Shown here: piece by piece, positions 8,852-17,836 of the stretch
Position numbering within the stretch: the stretch's first letter is position 1
Layout of the letters: the number at the start of each line of letters is the position of its first letter
From: Candidatus Rhodoferax odensensis
GTDB taxonomy: Bacteria > Pseudomonadota > Gammaproteobacteria > Burkholderiales > Burkholderiaceae_C
Length of the DNA stretch: 64,000 bases
Assembly (NCBI GenBank): GCA_016718405.1
Contig: JADKDJ010000015.1
Span: 1 to 64,000 of the forward strand
Reading direction: 5' to 3'
The notes under the pieces: generated by a model
The model's database searches: none
What the model was told of the DNA's origin: nothing
The model's input: the letters and a program-made list of their open reading frames with translations, nothing else
Position numbers and translations under genes: made by a program

Positions 8852-9226
8852 ATGTCAAGACCGGACCTCGAAGCCCGCACCGAGCGCGCGCGGCACATCT
8901 GCAAAGCGCGAGGCGTCACGCAGGCTCAGATTGCGGCAGATCTGGGGGCCAGTCAGTCCCAGGTGAGTCGAATCCTCCAAGGTCGAGGGCACCGCGCCTC
9001 CCGTTTGGCTGAGGAGGTTTTCCTCTACGTCGAGCGATTCGAAGGCGGTGTGACCACTGAGTCGGTCAAGGGCAATGACGACTTGGTGAACGCCCTGGCG
9101 GTGACATGGGATGGCTCGGCGACCCACGCTCGAGCACTTTCCGCGGTAATCCGGTCCCTGTCCGCGTTGGGACCCAGTCACCCGCAAGCACCGTCGAAAG
9201 CAACACTGAACGGGAGCAAGGCATGA
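8852..9226 (+). CDS. XRE-family DNA-binding protein coupled to tniQ2
   Basis: The 124-aa product has an N-terminal helix-turn-helix (ARGVTQAQIAADLGASQ, QVSRILQGRG; residues about 18-50) and a helical C-terminal part with no family I recognise. Its TGA overlaps the ATG of the second tniQ gene (ATGA at 9223-9226), so the two are translationally coupled. It could repress the operon or act as a separate DNA-recognition subunit for the TniQ protein, which lacks the long TnsD-type C-terminus. The promoter appears to give a leaderless mRNA, as in phage repressors. Confidence 0.75.
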   Translation: MSRPDLEARTERARHICKARGVTQAQIAADLGASQSQVSRILQGRGHRASRLAEEVFLYVERFEGGVTTESVKGNDDLVNALAVTWDGSATHARALSAVIRSLSALGPSHPQAPSKATLNGSKA

Positions 9227-10632
9227 ACATGTTGACTCGACCGACACCCTTGCCGGAGGAGTTGGATCGGGGCTACCTGGGGCGAGTCATGCGCATCAAT
9301 GGCTTCCTCACAGAGAAGGACGCTATCAGCGAGATGATGCGGATGCTCCAGTTGGAGCACCTTCCCAGGCGAGAGCGATCTTCCTTGGAACCACTAAGCC
9401 TGATGGCCGGCCAGTCATTGGAGCAATTTTCTCAGGCGCACTCGACCATTCCTTTCAGGCGTGCCATCACATCATTCTTGCCGGATCTGCCGCACGGGAG
9501 CGTGACGCGCCGCACCTTGTTGTACAACAGCGGAATGGTTGTGGCGCGGCCCGGCGCCTATTTCTGCCAGGATTGCGTGTCGGCCGATGTGAAGTTCCAC
9601 GGCGTCAGCTATTGGCGGCGCGACCATCAGTTGCCCGGGCAACTCTGGTGCCCCAAGCATGAGACACCGCTGCGATTCATGGTCGATGACGCGGCCTTTC
9701 TTCAACCCCCGGCCAAGTACCTTGAGCAGGCAGAAACAATCCCCTCGCGTTGGGTTGCCGATGCGCTAAGCAACCGCCACGTTGACCGCTTCCTGAACAT
9801 CGCCTCCGGCCTGATCGCGCGCACCTCCCCAATGGACGTCAAATACGTGGCGCTGGCCCTGCGAAAGCGAGCCGTTGACCTCGGTTTGCAGACCCATGGT
9901 GGACGTGTCAAACAGTCTTTGTTGAGTGACCGCATTCGCGATGCATTCCCTAGCCATTGGCTGACCACAGTTTTCCCCGGCCTGGTCAACAAACCTACCG
10001 GCGAAATACTGAATCACATTGACGGTGTCCTGTATATGCGGACTTCCGCTTCATCCGTCTCTGCTTACATACTGGCGTCGGCCGTTCTGTACGACTCGGC
10101 CGAAGAAGCATTGAATGATCTATTTGGCGCCAGCGAGGTTTTCGCCGATGCCCCGACCCGCAAGATACTGGTGCGACCGGGTTTGAATGCACAGTCACTG
10201 GCAGAGGCCTACGTCGCAAGCAACTGCCATCAGGCCTCGGTGGCACAACGACTCGCCATACCCGTGCACCAGGCCGTCGCCATGCTGAATAACTTGGGTC
10301 TGCCGAACCTGAATCAGAGGTTTCCCAATGGTCGAAGTCCGCGAGCGGCCGCCGAGGCCTTCTACGTCCAAAGCAAGTCGCTTGCCGAAAGCGCCACCAT
10401 AGGCGGTCTGTCTCCGTTCGAGATGGAAGATCTGGTTCGGCGATCGGCGGCTAACCTCACCGCCGCTCTGGCGGCCATTGCGGCGGCGACTCCGAACCGG
10501 CGTGGCGCCAGGAGGTCAAAAGTCCTGGCGCCGCGAGCCGCCGTTTCGGAGTCGCCTGTTGGGTATACGGGTCAGCAACCGGAGTTCTGCACCGAAGACG
10601 TTCATACCCGTGAAACCGAGCTCCAGAATTGA
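9223..10632 (+). CDS. second TniQ-family protein
   Basis: ATG 9223 gives 469 aa. The TniQ zinc-finger signature is present: CQDC near residues 117-120, then WRRDHQLPGQLWCPKH with the second C-x2-H. The N-terminus (LDRGYLGRVMRINGF) matches short TniQ starts. The C-terminal half has a helix-turn-helix-like stretch (QASVAQRLAIPVHQAVAMLNNLGL) but not the TnsD C-terminal pattern. A dedicated second TniQ usually serves another target pathway, for example mobile plasmids, in Tn7 relatives. The last ~50 codons run through a strong inverted repeat and look like added sequence. It overlaps tnsC tail-to-tail by 31 bp. Confidence 0.8.
   Translation: MNMLTRPTPLPEELDRGYLGRVMRINGFLTEKDAISEMMRMLQLEHLPRRERSSLEPLSLMAGQSLEQFSQAHSTIPFRRAITSFLPDLPHGSVTRRTLLYNSGMVVARPGAYFCQDCVSADVKFHGVSYWRRDHQLPGQLWCPKHETPLRFMVDDAAFLQPPAKYLEQAETIPSRWVADALSNRHVDRFLNIASGLIARTSPMDVKYVALALRKRAVDLGLQTHGGRVKQSLLSDRIRDAFPSHWLTTVFPGLVNKPTGEILNHIDGVLYMRTSASSVSAYILASAVLYDSAEEALNDLFGASEVFADAPTRKILVRPGLNAQSLAEAYVASNCHQASVAQRLAIPVHQAVAMLNNLGLPNLNQRFPNGRSPRAAAEAFYVQSKSLAESATIGGLSPFEMEDLVRRSAANLTAALAAIAAATPNRRGARRSKVLAPRAAVSESPVGYTGQQPEFCTEDVHTRETELQN
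10485..10556 (-). terminator. large two-tier inverted repeat downstream of tnsC
   Basis: GGCGACTCCGAA (10485-10496) pairs with TTCGGAGTCGCC (10545-10556), and inside it GGCGCCAGGA (10504-10513) pairs with TCCTGGCGCC (10523-10532) around a 9-nt loop. On the - strand it begins about 45 nt after the tnsC stop and could end tnsABC transcription. On the + strand it lies inside the 3' end of tniQ2. No T-run follows on either strand. Confidence 0.5.
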
Positions 10633-11870
10633 GCCCAGAAGGCGCCGTCGCGCGGTAGCAGGTCCTCGTACTTTGACATCCGAGCGGGATCTTTACTTCG
10701 GAACGCAGCCACCGCTGGCGCGACCGGTGCGAGGAATGTAGCCGCCGCCTTCTTGAAGTCATCCAAGCGAAGCTCGCCGGAGTTTCGCTCCAGTGCGACA
10801 CGTTGTGCGGCGATCCACAATGCAATGACGAGACGTTGGATGCCGCCGGTTAGTTCGATGACTAGCACGGCGAGCTCATCTGTGACCGGAAGCTTCTTTG
10901 AGACATACTGGTAGGGTCCTAGCTTGTCCAGAAAGTGCTTCCTGAATTCCGGGTCGCTCGCGCTGTCGAAGTGGTGAAACGGGTGGTACCCCGAGGTCAC
11001 GATGCGTTCGGTGTTGCTCAGGCGCCGGGTGAGCGCCCCAATGCCATCGGGAGTCCCCGAGACCAGCAGCGGGACCTGCCAGGTGTTGATCAAGGTCAGT
11101 ATCCACTTGAGCACCTGATCTTCAACGATGCTGAGCTCAGGTGCATCACCGAGGCCGGATCGCTTCCCACGCTTCTTGAGGGCGGCCAGCTTGAAGAAGT
11201 TCTGGATTTCATCGAGGTGCAGGATGCCCAAGAAGTGCGCTGAAGCAACCTGCTGCCACTCGTCCAGCATCTTCATGCCGTCGCGCCGCTCTTTTTGGAT
11301 GCTGGTAGCGAAACGACTGCCACCGGTGGCCTTGTCCCAGGCTCGCATGAGTGCAACGGCTAAGTCGACAGATCGACCGCTGGCCGGTACTTCTACTGAC
11401 AGCCACACCACCTGACGATGACCGCCCTGCAGTCGAGGGAAAGCCTCGTGATGCACCACTTGGTAAGGGTAGCTTTCGAGGCAACGGCGGATGGCCTCAG
11501 TCTTCCCCGTGCCGGATATCCCCTCTACAGCCGCGCCGTAACCCGGTGCCTGCCTTCGTTTCGGGCGCGAAGGTTCTCCGCTAATCGTGGACCAAGTTTG
11601 AGCACTTACAGGGTCAAGATAGCGGTAGTTCTGACGCATCATCAGATCAATGGTCTCGTGTAGACGGCACTCCTCGATACTGGGAATATGGAAATCCCGG
11701 ACTGACATCAGGTGGTGCAGGGCTACGTGCGGCGCAATGCCGGCCAAGGACTTCGGGACTTTCGGTCTTTCCATAAGTTGTTGCATCACTTCCAGGCGTG
11801 ATCGCAGTGGTCCGAGTCCTGCAGTCAGGATGTTGCCGTGATAAGGGTCGTTCGCATGGGTGTCAGGCAT
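10602..11870 (-). CDS. tnsC: TnsC, AAA+ transposition regulator
   Basis: ATG 11870 lies inside the last codons of tnsB (8-nt overlap) and gives 422 aa. Walker A is GISGTGKTEAI and Walker B is LGILHLDEIQNFF, with a sensor-like VPLLVSGTPDG segment; the order is that of TnsC/TniB-type AAA+ proteins. TnsC assembles on target DNA after recruitment by TnsD/TniQ and activates TnsAB. The gene is intact, unlike its neighbours. It ends convergently with tniQ2. Confidence 0.85.
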   Translation of the reverse strand: MPDTHANDPYHGNILTAGLGPLRSRLEVMQQLMERPKVPKSLAGIAPHVALHHLMSVRDFHIPSIEECRLHETIDLMMRQNYRYLDPVSAQTWSTISGEPSRPKRRQAPGYGAAVEGISGTGKTEAIRRCLESYPYQVVHHEAFPRLQGGHRQVVWLSVEVPASGRSVDLAVALMRAWDKATGGSRFATSIQKERRDGMKMLDEWQQVASAHFLGILHLDEIQNFFKLAALKKRGKRSGLGDAPELSIVEDQVLKWILTLINTWQVPLLVSGTPDGIGALTRRLSNTERIVTSGYHPFHHFDSASDPEFRKHFLDKLGPYQYVSKKLPVTDELAVLVIELTGGIQRLVIALWIAAQRVALERNSGELRLDDFKKAAATFLAPVAPAVAAFRSKDPARMSKYEDLLPRDGAFWAQFWSSVSRV

Positions 11871-14125
11871 CTTCACTCCCCGCCTCGTCCGCCATCTTGA
11901 AAATAGCCTCCAACATTTCGCCATGGGCGATCTCGACTTCGTCACGTAGGCTTTCAGCGACACGGATTTCCGAGCCACCACCAGGCGTCGCGGAAGCGAC
12001 GGCGAGCTCGATGATCCTGGCCTCGGTCATGTTTGGGCGAGCCCCACTCGCGCGTTCAAGAGCCTCAGCTGTCAGACGAGACGCGTTCCGCTTCACCTCG
12101 TCCATGCGCCGTAGAGCCTCCAGACCTTTGACGGTCCGTTGATGGTCAACGTCGGCACGCTGCATCTGCCTGAACACGATGGCGTCGGCAAGTTCGTCAA
12201 ACGTCAACTCGGGTGACGCCTTTGTCTGATCAGAGATTTGCAGTTCCAAGAGCCCCTGCGTACTGGAGTGAGGAGTCCAGATGCGACTCACCGAGCCTGG
12301 GTAGCAGTTGATGGGAATCTGCTCACCGCCGAAATTCCTGGCATACGTCGTCCACTCCTGTTCCTGCACCGCCTTCGATTGGTAGTCGTTGCCGCGGAAA
12401 ACGACCGAGCTTCGGCCCACGCGCGCCGTGTCGGCCTCCAGCAGCGAGGTGATCAGGTCCGACTGACTCAGCGAGCGGCGTACACCACCGCCCATCGCAT
12501 GGCCCCAACGCCAAAGTCCGGCGGGGCTTGGAAACACACCGGCTGCCGCCATGTGTGCGTCGACGCGGCGCGACCGATCGGCCCTCAAGTTGTAGTCGCT
12601 GAACATGAGATGCAGGTAGTGAACATACTCGGCGACCGTCAGCACACACTCGTTGGGGTTGGATTTGCGCAGATCGAACTCAACCCTGCGAGCGTCCATC
12701 GCCCCGGGCTGGAACGTGAATTGCGCGTCCTTCGCGATTCGATGCAGCACCTCCACCAGTCCCTTGAGGTCGGGCCGGTAGGGCGGCGCGTAGGACAAAC
12801 ACGGAATAAGCTTGAGGCCTGTCACACTGGCTGCCTTGGACAGGTACTCACCGCGGTCGCACATCAATTGGTAACACATGGTCGGAGCCGGACTGAGTGT
12901 GTGAATTGGCTCGTAGCCCCACAGGCTGCCGACCAGGTCGGGGTCGGCCACAGCGTTGAACAAACTGACTCTGGCGGTGTTCCAACTGGGCCCAGTCAGG
13001 CACACATAGAACCCGACCACCGCGGTTGACCAGACGTCGACGATGACATAAACGATGGGTCGACCCACGATCCACGCCCGGTTGACCGACGAGCGCAAGT
13101 AGATGTCGGCCACTGTGGAGTCAATCGCCCATGTGTGGCCTGGCCCGGGCACGCCTTTCCAATTCCTGGCAACGAGGCCCCGCAATGATCGCTTGAAGTG
13201 ACCACTTGTCGTGCTGTCTCTAAGGCGTTGCAGTTTCGGAATGTCAACTTCCAGAACCCGTTTCACTTGTTGGTAGTTCGGATACTCACCTTTAGTTAAT
13301 TTGAGCGGTACCATTTGGCCGTCTTGGCACTTGTATCGCTTGACGAATTGGGACCAAGGATCTGTTGATATCGTTTGGGCATGCTGGGCTTGACGGGCGT
13401 CTTGATGCGCAGATCCGCAGCCATGATCGCCACGCGCCAGTCGGTACTCATGCCGGGCTGCGATGGGGGGAGAATCACGCCGCGACGACGGGCCACCTCC
13501 TGTACCTTGGTCTTCCTGCCTGCCTTCTTTCTCCCACCGTTGTCACAAGGGCGAGGCTTGCCGGGGCGCCACAGCGATCCAGGCGAGGCCGTAAGCTGAC
13601 TTCGCTGATGCCGAGCCGACATAGCGTGGACCACTGCTTGTAGACGTAATTGCGTGACACGCCAGTCTTTTCCATTGCTTCGCGTACCAGGCCGCCGATT
13701 CCCCCATTTACCAAAATGCTCTCGATTAGATGACCGTGATCGAGGAAACCGGCCATGGCAGCGACGCGAGTTTGGTGGAGCGCCTGGTGGACCGGTGATT
13801 CGAGCAACTTGTAGTAGACCGACTCACGCTCGACGGCGACTACTTGCAGCAGCAAGGCGTCGTGCATGCGCTGGAGCTCGTGCCTTTCCATCCAAAGCAG
13901 CGCGCCGACGAGTGGCGGCGGGGATTTCTTGGGCGGACGTTTTCCAACAGCGAGTCTTCTGCGGCCCCCGCGTCGCTCAACCGGTGTCGCGGGTTGATCG
14001 ATCTTCGCCGCTACGGTCTTGCCTTGAATCTCGTCATCGCAAATGACCCGGTAGATGCCGGCCGGATAGGAACCGGGAGCATCGTCCTCGAGCAGCCGAA
14101 AAGTCTGGTTGTGCATCAGTTCCAT
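11863..14125 (-). pseudogene. tnsB: TnsB transposase, two frameshifts
   Basis: Start ATG 14125 overlaps tnsA by 10 nt. The first frame covers about 180 aa (helix-turn-helix region, MEKTGVSRNYVYKQWSTLCRLG), shifts near 13560 to GRKKAGRKTKVQEVARRRG, and shifts again near 13340 (FVKRYKCQDGQMVPLKL) into a 483-codon frame. The DDE catalytic core is complete in that last frame: D in TWAIDSTVADIY, D in LMCDRGEYL, E in DLKGLVEVLHRI. Joined length is about 754 aa, slightly above Tn7 TnsB. TnsB binds the end repeats and joins 3' ends to the target. As read it would not be made. Confidence 0.85.
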
Positions 14126-15012
14126 GCCGTTCTCCTGCTCACAACCGGGTTCTGCGCATCGAACCCCCGCTTGTCAAGCAACTGAAGTGGTATGTGGGGT
14201 CGCCAGCCTCGTCGCAGTTGTAGCGGCAGGGCACCGCACCAAACCGCCTGCCAGAAGGCGCGCTGGGCCAAATCGCTATCGGCAAAGTGGTCAACCAGCG
14301 CCTCCAACGTGTAGTGCAGAGAGTGTCCAAGTAGGTCCTCTGCCACGCTGACAGCAGTACGGATATCCGACGCCGCGACGGGAGTACCGAGACCCCATGG
14401 CGCCGAACGACGAAGCGTGAGGCCAACGGGTTCATCAAATAGGTCGGGGGTGATCAGCAACCACTGGACCGACCGTGCCGCCCAGTACGCGGCTTCGATT
14501 GCCAGCAATTGTCGAGCGCGCTTGGTCAGCACAGTGCCATCTGGCTTGTAGGACAGCGCCAAGAGTTCAAACTGGTCATCCGGCCGTCGCAAAAGAAGGA
14601 CCTGATCGGTCGTCATGACCCAATCCTTGACGCCACCATCGCCATGGACGCGCGGATGCTTGAAGCCGAGCTTGCGCGCAATTTCCTTGGTGCCAGGGAA
14701 AATCCTGCCCATGAACCGAGCGTCGTAGTCACCTAGCTCAAACGGCCCACCTTCCAGCGTGAGCGGGAATTGCTCGCGCACGTCGACGAGGTTGTTGAGC
14801 ATGATTGAAAAGAGCAGCCCTACCCATTCGCCATCGGATAGCATTTCTCTCTGTCGATTGCGCCACACCATCAGGTGTGAGCGCCCCATGCTGGATGGAT
14901 CGCCACGACCGACCCTGTGCCACGGCATGTAGTTCTCGAAAGTGCCAATTCCCCGTCCTTGTCGGCGGAATCGCTCGATCAGGGCCGGCGTAAAGCGCTT
15001 CTGTGTTCGCAT
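14116..15012 (-). CDS. tnsA: TnsA endonuclease
   Basis: The 298-aa product has the TnsA nuclease pattern: Glu62 before VDVREQFPL, Asp136 in WVMTTDQVLL and Lys156 in LALSYKPD, matching the E-D-K catalytic set, followed by IEAAYWAARSVQWLLITPD. TnsA cuts the 5' transposon strands so that Tn7 moves by cut-and-paste; its presence argues against the replicative, TnsA-less families. First gene of the tnsABC operon. It faces the probable small RNA gene at 15.1 kb. Confidence 0.85.
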   Translation of the reverse strand: MRTQKRFTPALIERFRRQGRGIGTFENYMPWHRVGRGDPSSMGRSHLMVWRNRQREMLSDGEWVGLLFSIMLNNLVDVREQFPLTLEGGPFELGDYDARFMGRIFPGTKEIARKLGFKHPRVHGDGGVKDWVMTTDQVLLLRRPDDQFELLALSYKPDGTVLTKRARQLLAIEAAYWAARSVQWLLITPDLFDEPVGLTLRRSAPWGLGTPVAASDIRTAVSVAEDLLGHSLHYTLEALVDHFADSDLAQRAFWQAVWCGALPLQLRRGWRPHIPLQLLDKRGFDAQNPVVSRRTAWN

Positions 15013-15093
15013 AAGTTACCCCTTGACGCCAGGACGAGCGGCCCCGCCGCCCGCCAAAGTGGCGTTCGTCTAAAAATTTTTGAAAAAGGGGGA

Positions 15094-15122
15094 TTGACGG
15101 ACCCGTATCCGGCCCGTAGACT
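15094..15122 (+). promoter_or_regulatory. strong sigma70-like promoter divergent from tnsA
   Basis: TTGACG (15094-15099), a 17-nt spacer and TAGACT (15117-15122). There is no protein gene directly downstream on this strand; the nearest feature is a perfect terminator 40 nt further. Confidence 0.55.
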
Positions 15123-15128
15123 TCAATT

Positions 15129-15197
15129 GTGAGTAGAAAGTCTGGGTATCCCCCAGGAAGGCGGCGCGCGGTTTGCAGACCTCGCGCCGTTTTTTTT
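15129..15197 (+). ncRNA. putative ~70-nt small RNA next to tnsA
   Basis: A promoter with near-consensus boxes ends just before 15129, and an intrinsic terminator ends at 15197. Between them are two stem-loops: CTGGG/CCCAG with a 5-nt loop (about 15141-15155) and the terminator itself, stem CGGCGCG (15162-15168) / CGCGCCG (15183-15189) followed by eight T. The transcript would be about 70 nt. If tnsA transcription starts above 15.2 kb the RNA would be antisense to its leader. I recognise no Rfam family. A GTG-started frame of about 25 codons also runs through it, so a peptide is not excluded. Confidence 0.45.
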
Positions 15198-15278
15198 GAT
15201 CTATGAGTTTGTCTTTAGGCACCTCCTTCTTGGATAGGTTGAGTGACAAATCGGGAGTCGGTCATGGTTGGTGACCTT

Positions 15279-15512
15279 TCAGGCTTCGACAACCTGGGTG
15301 CTGGGCTCCGGAAGAGTCTGCTGGGTCTTTGGCTTCAAACCCAGCGCGACGGCAATCCGATGGCTCTCCCCGCGCGTGCCCTTGCTACGGCCGGTCAGGA
15401 CGGCGTAGACCAGCGGCAGGGAGAAATTGCGCGCGCGCGCCCAATCGGCGACGCTCAATCCATCGCTGGTGAAAGTGGCTCTGATGACACTGAGTTGATT
15501 TCTGTCGAACAT
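15279..15512 (-). CDS. small DNA-binding protein, BcepMu gp16-like
   Basis: The 77-aa product (LSVADWARARNFSLPLVYAVLTGRSKGTRGESHRIAVALGLK) has a helix-turn-helix in which the phrase 'LVYAVLTGR.KGTRG.SH.IAVALGLK' matches the BcepMu gp16 family of phage-associated regulators. ATG 15512 is preceded by an AT-rich, dyad-rich control region. It belongs either to the outer edge of the Tn7-like element or to a separate decayed Mu-like element. No other phage gene is nearby. Confidence 0.6.
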   Translation of the reverse strand: MFDRNQLSVIRATFTSDGLSVADWARARNFSLPLVYAVLTGRSKGTRGESHRIAVALGLKPKTQQTLPEPSTQVVEA

Positions 15513-15880
15513 ATTTGATTTTTAGCGTCATTTTGAATTGTTTCTGATTATTTGACAACATTTTACAAAATACCTGTTCGCATGATTAGATAATCATTTT
15601 GTACAATAACCATCGTGAGAAATCAATAATCTTTGGTCATCATTCATGACGACGTTTTACGCCTGAGATGTCTGTCGACTTTGTGGTCAATTTCGGCCTG
15701 GCCGTCGATGCGCCAACTGCGCTCTTACCTGCCGGCGGATAGATTTTTTGCGACTATTACCAGCGTCCTTCAGCCGGCTGACTGACGTCTCGGATAGTAA
15801 TCACAGCATTCAAATATCGATTTCGCATTATATTTATATTGCAAAATGATAATTCTCTGACGGGCATTCAATAGTCGCCC
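15513..15880. promoter_or_regulatory. AT-rich intergenic control region
   Basis: The 370 bp is clearly more AT-rich than its surroundings. It includes TTGACA at 15552-15557, the near-palindrome TGATTA-GA-TAATCA at 15583-15596, and two similar words ATTTTACAAAAT (15559-15570) and ATTTTGTACAAT. These are plausible operators for the gp16-like protein. No coding sequence and no TnsB-like repeat were seen here. Confidence 0.4.
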
Positions 15881-15915
15881 CTGCAAAACCCCCGCAACCC
15901 GCATGAATGCTAGCT
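15881..15915 (+). repeat. 35-bp repeat shared (inverted) with 46482-46516
   Basis: This stretch matches the reverse complement of 46482-46516 at 32 of 35 positions, with core ATGAATGCTAGCT and a CCCCCGCAACC box. The second copy lies about 95 bp upstream of an IS5-family transposase remnant, so this is probably an IS terminal inverted repeat left without its element. Confidence 0.55.
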
Positions 15916-15930
15916 TTGCATGGGCGACTA

Positions 15931-16049
15931 AAGATCTGGGAAATCAGATCCCATTCAATACCCTTGGCTTTCATTCGGACAACGGCAGCCAGTACATCAA
16001 CAAGGCGGTCGCCATTCTGCTGGCGAAGATGCGGGGGCGAAGGCCGGGT
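15931..16049 (+). pseudogene. integrase/transposase core fragment, left half
   Basis: The reading IPFNTLGFHSDNGSQYINKAV is the second-Asp block (HSDNGS) of an rve-type integrase. The upstream part of the gene is missing, and the IS21 element interrupts the rest at 16050. The matching right half (SRSRHSNDNVLAVSKNG) resumes at 18821. It was therefore already truncated before, or independent of, the IS21 insertion. Confidence 0.65.
16043..16049. repeat. target site duplication, left copy (GCCGGGT)
   Basis: GCCGGGT directly abuts the left IS21 end and recurs at 18821-18827 abutting the right end. IS21 family insertions make 4-8 bp duplications. Confidence 0.8.
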
Positions 16050-16055
16050 TGCATA

Positions 16056-16166
16056 TTTCAGCCCATCGTGGACGGCGTTTCAGGCTGAACGTGGACGCGA
16101 TTTCAGCGTGATCGTGGACGGCATTTCAAATTGATCGTGGACGCTGTTTCAGCGTCATCGTGGACG
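16056..16166. repeat. left-end array of CGTGGACG/TTTCAG transposase-binding repeats
   Basis: Five CGTGGACG units, about 20-25 bp apart, alternate with TTTCA(G) words. The right end at 18752-18815 has three units in inverse orientation. Such asymmetric multiple sites are typical IstA-binding ends. Confidence 0.75.
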
Positions 16167-16243
16167 ATTTTTGTGGGGGGATGCACGTAAGTGATTTCTT
16201 GAACCCGGCATAGGCTCGGCGCTTTTTGCGAAGCACAGAGCCA

Positions 16244-17778
16244 ATGCCAACGAACAGAATCACCATGCGTCAAATCCGAGAGACATTGCGCCTGCACTTG
16301 TGCGCAGGACTGAGCTTCAGTGAGGTGGGCCGCTCCCTCAAGATATCCAAGAGTGCAGCGGCCAAGTACGCCTCCTTGGCCCGCGCCGCCAATGTCGATT
16401 GGGCGGTGGCTCAAACCCTCACTAATGAAGAACTGGAGGCCAGGTTATACCGTCCGGCCCTGCCGCGCAGCAGCCACCAGTTGACGCCCGACTTCGCCCT
16501 TGTTCATCAGGAACTCAAACGCGCCGGTGTGACCCTGCAGCTTCTGTGGGAGGAGTACGCCAAGGACAACGAACTGGCCTACAAGTACACCAGCTTTTGC
16601 ATCAAGTACCGCCAATGGGCTTGTGGGCTCAAGCGCTCCATGCGCCAAACCCACATTGCTGGGGAGAAGCTGTTTGTCGATTACGCCGGTCAGACCGTAC
16701 CGATCATTGACGCCGCCACCGGCGAGATCACCAAAGCGCAGATCTTCGTGGCCACCTTCGGCGCCTCCAACTACACCTATGCCTGTGCCACCGCGCGTCA
16801 GACCACCGCCGACTGGATCGGCGCCCAGGTGCAGGCACTGGAGTTCTTTGGCGGCGTGCCACGACTGATTGTGCCCGACCAGGCTCGCGCACTGATCAAG
16901 AACCCCGACACTTACGACCCCCAGCCCAACCGGCTCTACGACGAATTCGCCACCCACTACGGGTGCGCCTTGTTGGCCGCACGACCAGCGCATCCCCGGG
17001 ACAAACCAAGGTGGAGAACGCCGTGCTGGTGGTGGAGCGCTGGATTCTGGCCCGGCTGCGCAATCGCAAGTTCTTCAGTCTGGTGGAACTCAACCAGGCC
17101 ATTGCCCTGCTACTGGTCGATCTGAACCAGCGTGCCTTCAAGAAGTTGCCCGGCAACCGGCGCAGCGCCTTTGAGCAACTCGACCTGCCAGCCCCGGCAG
17201 CCGCTGCCAAGCCAAACGCTTGAGATCTGTCGCTGGAAGTCGGCCAGGTCAACATCGACTACCACGTCGAATTCGAGGGTCACTACTACAGTGTTCCGCA
17301 CGCGCTGGTGCGCACCACCGTCGAATTACGGGTCACTGCCACGTTGGTCGAATGCTTCTCTTCCAACCAGCGTGTGGCCTGCCATGCCTTGAGCCACCTA
17401 CGCGGCAAGCACACCACCACGCCGGATCACATGCCAGCCTCCCACCGGGCGCACCGGGAATGGACGCCGCAAAAGCTCATCGACTGGGGATTGCGCATTG
17501 GCGTCAGTACCGCTGCCGTGGTGACCTGGCAGTTGGAGCACCGCCCGCATCCTGAACAGGGCTACCGGGCATGTTTGGGGATGCAACGTCTGGCGCGCCA
17601 GTTCACGCCGGTGCGACTGAGGCGGCCTGCACCAGGGCGCTGGCGATTTGTTCGCCCAACCTCAGGAGCGTGACCAACATCCTCAAGAGTGGACTCGACC
17701 GCCAGCAAAGTCTGCCGACCACCAAGCCGGGCGCATTGCCCGCACGAGAACATCCGTGGCCCGGACTACTTCCACTGA
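16244..17778 (+). pseudogene. istA: IS21 transposase IstA, multiple frameshifts
   Basis: ATG 16244 opens MPTNRITMRQIRETLRLHL with an N-terminal helix-turn-helix (LSFSEVGRSLKISKSAAAKY). The DDE catalytic residues are visible as D in LFVDYAGQTVP, D in IVPDQARAL and E in TKVENAVLVVERW, but the last is in a different frame after a shift near 16975. Further shifts occur near 17215-17245 and about 17580, after which ALAICSPNLRSVTNILKSGLDRQ and a final HENIRGPDYFH are readable. Expected length is about 510 aa. It is not translatable as a single protein. Confidence 0.85.
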
Positions 17779-17836
17779 ACCCGTGGCCACCAATTCTCCA
17801 ACGACTCCCCACCAACTCAGAAGGAAACAAGCACTT

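Larger units (their letters stand above)
2194..15880. mobile_element. Tn7-like transposon inserted downstream of glmS
   Basis: The element has the Tn7 core set: TnsA endonuclease, TnsB DDE transposase, TnsC AAA+ regulator, TnsD target selector, plus a second TniQ with its own XRE partner. Cargo (Ubl system, DUF2188, XRE/ImmA/PIN) sits between the glmS-proximal end and tnsD. tnsABC is at the glmS-distal side and reads back towards glmS, the reverse of classical Tn7, where tnsA is next to the glmS-proximal right end. I could not find the distal end: no inverted copy of the TnsB-like sites is visible between 15.0 and 16.0 kb. The right boundary is therefore a guess bounded by an IS-like repeat at 15881. 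Confidence 0.7.

Noticed and set aside
15640..15690. GTTTTACGCC and GTCGACTTT words as the distal TnsB sites
   Set aside because: They do not match the AAAGTCGTAAACA core in inverse orientation and have no regular spacing.
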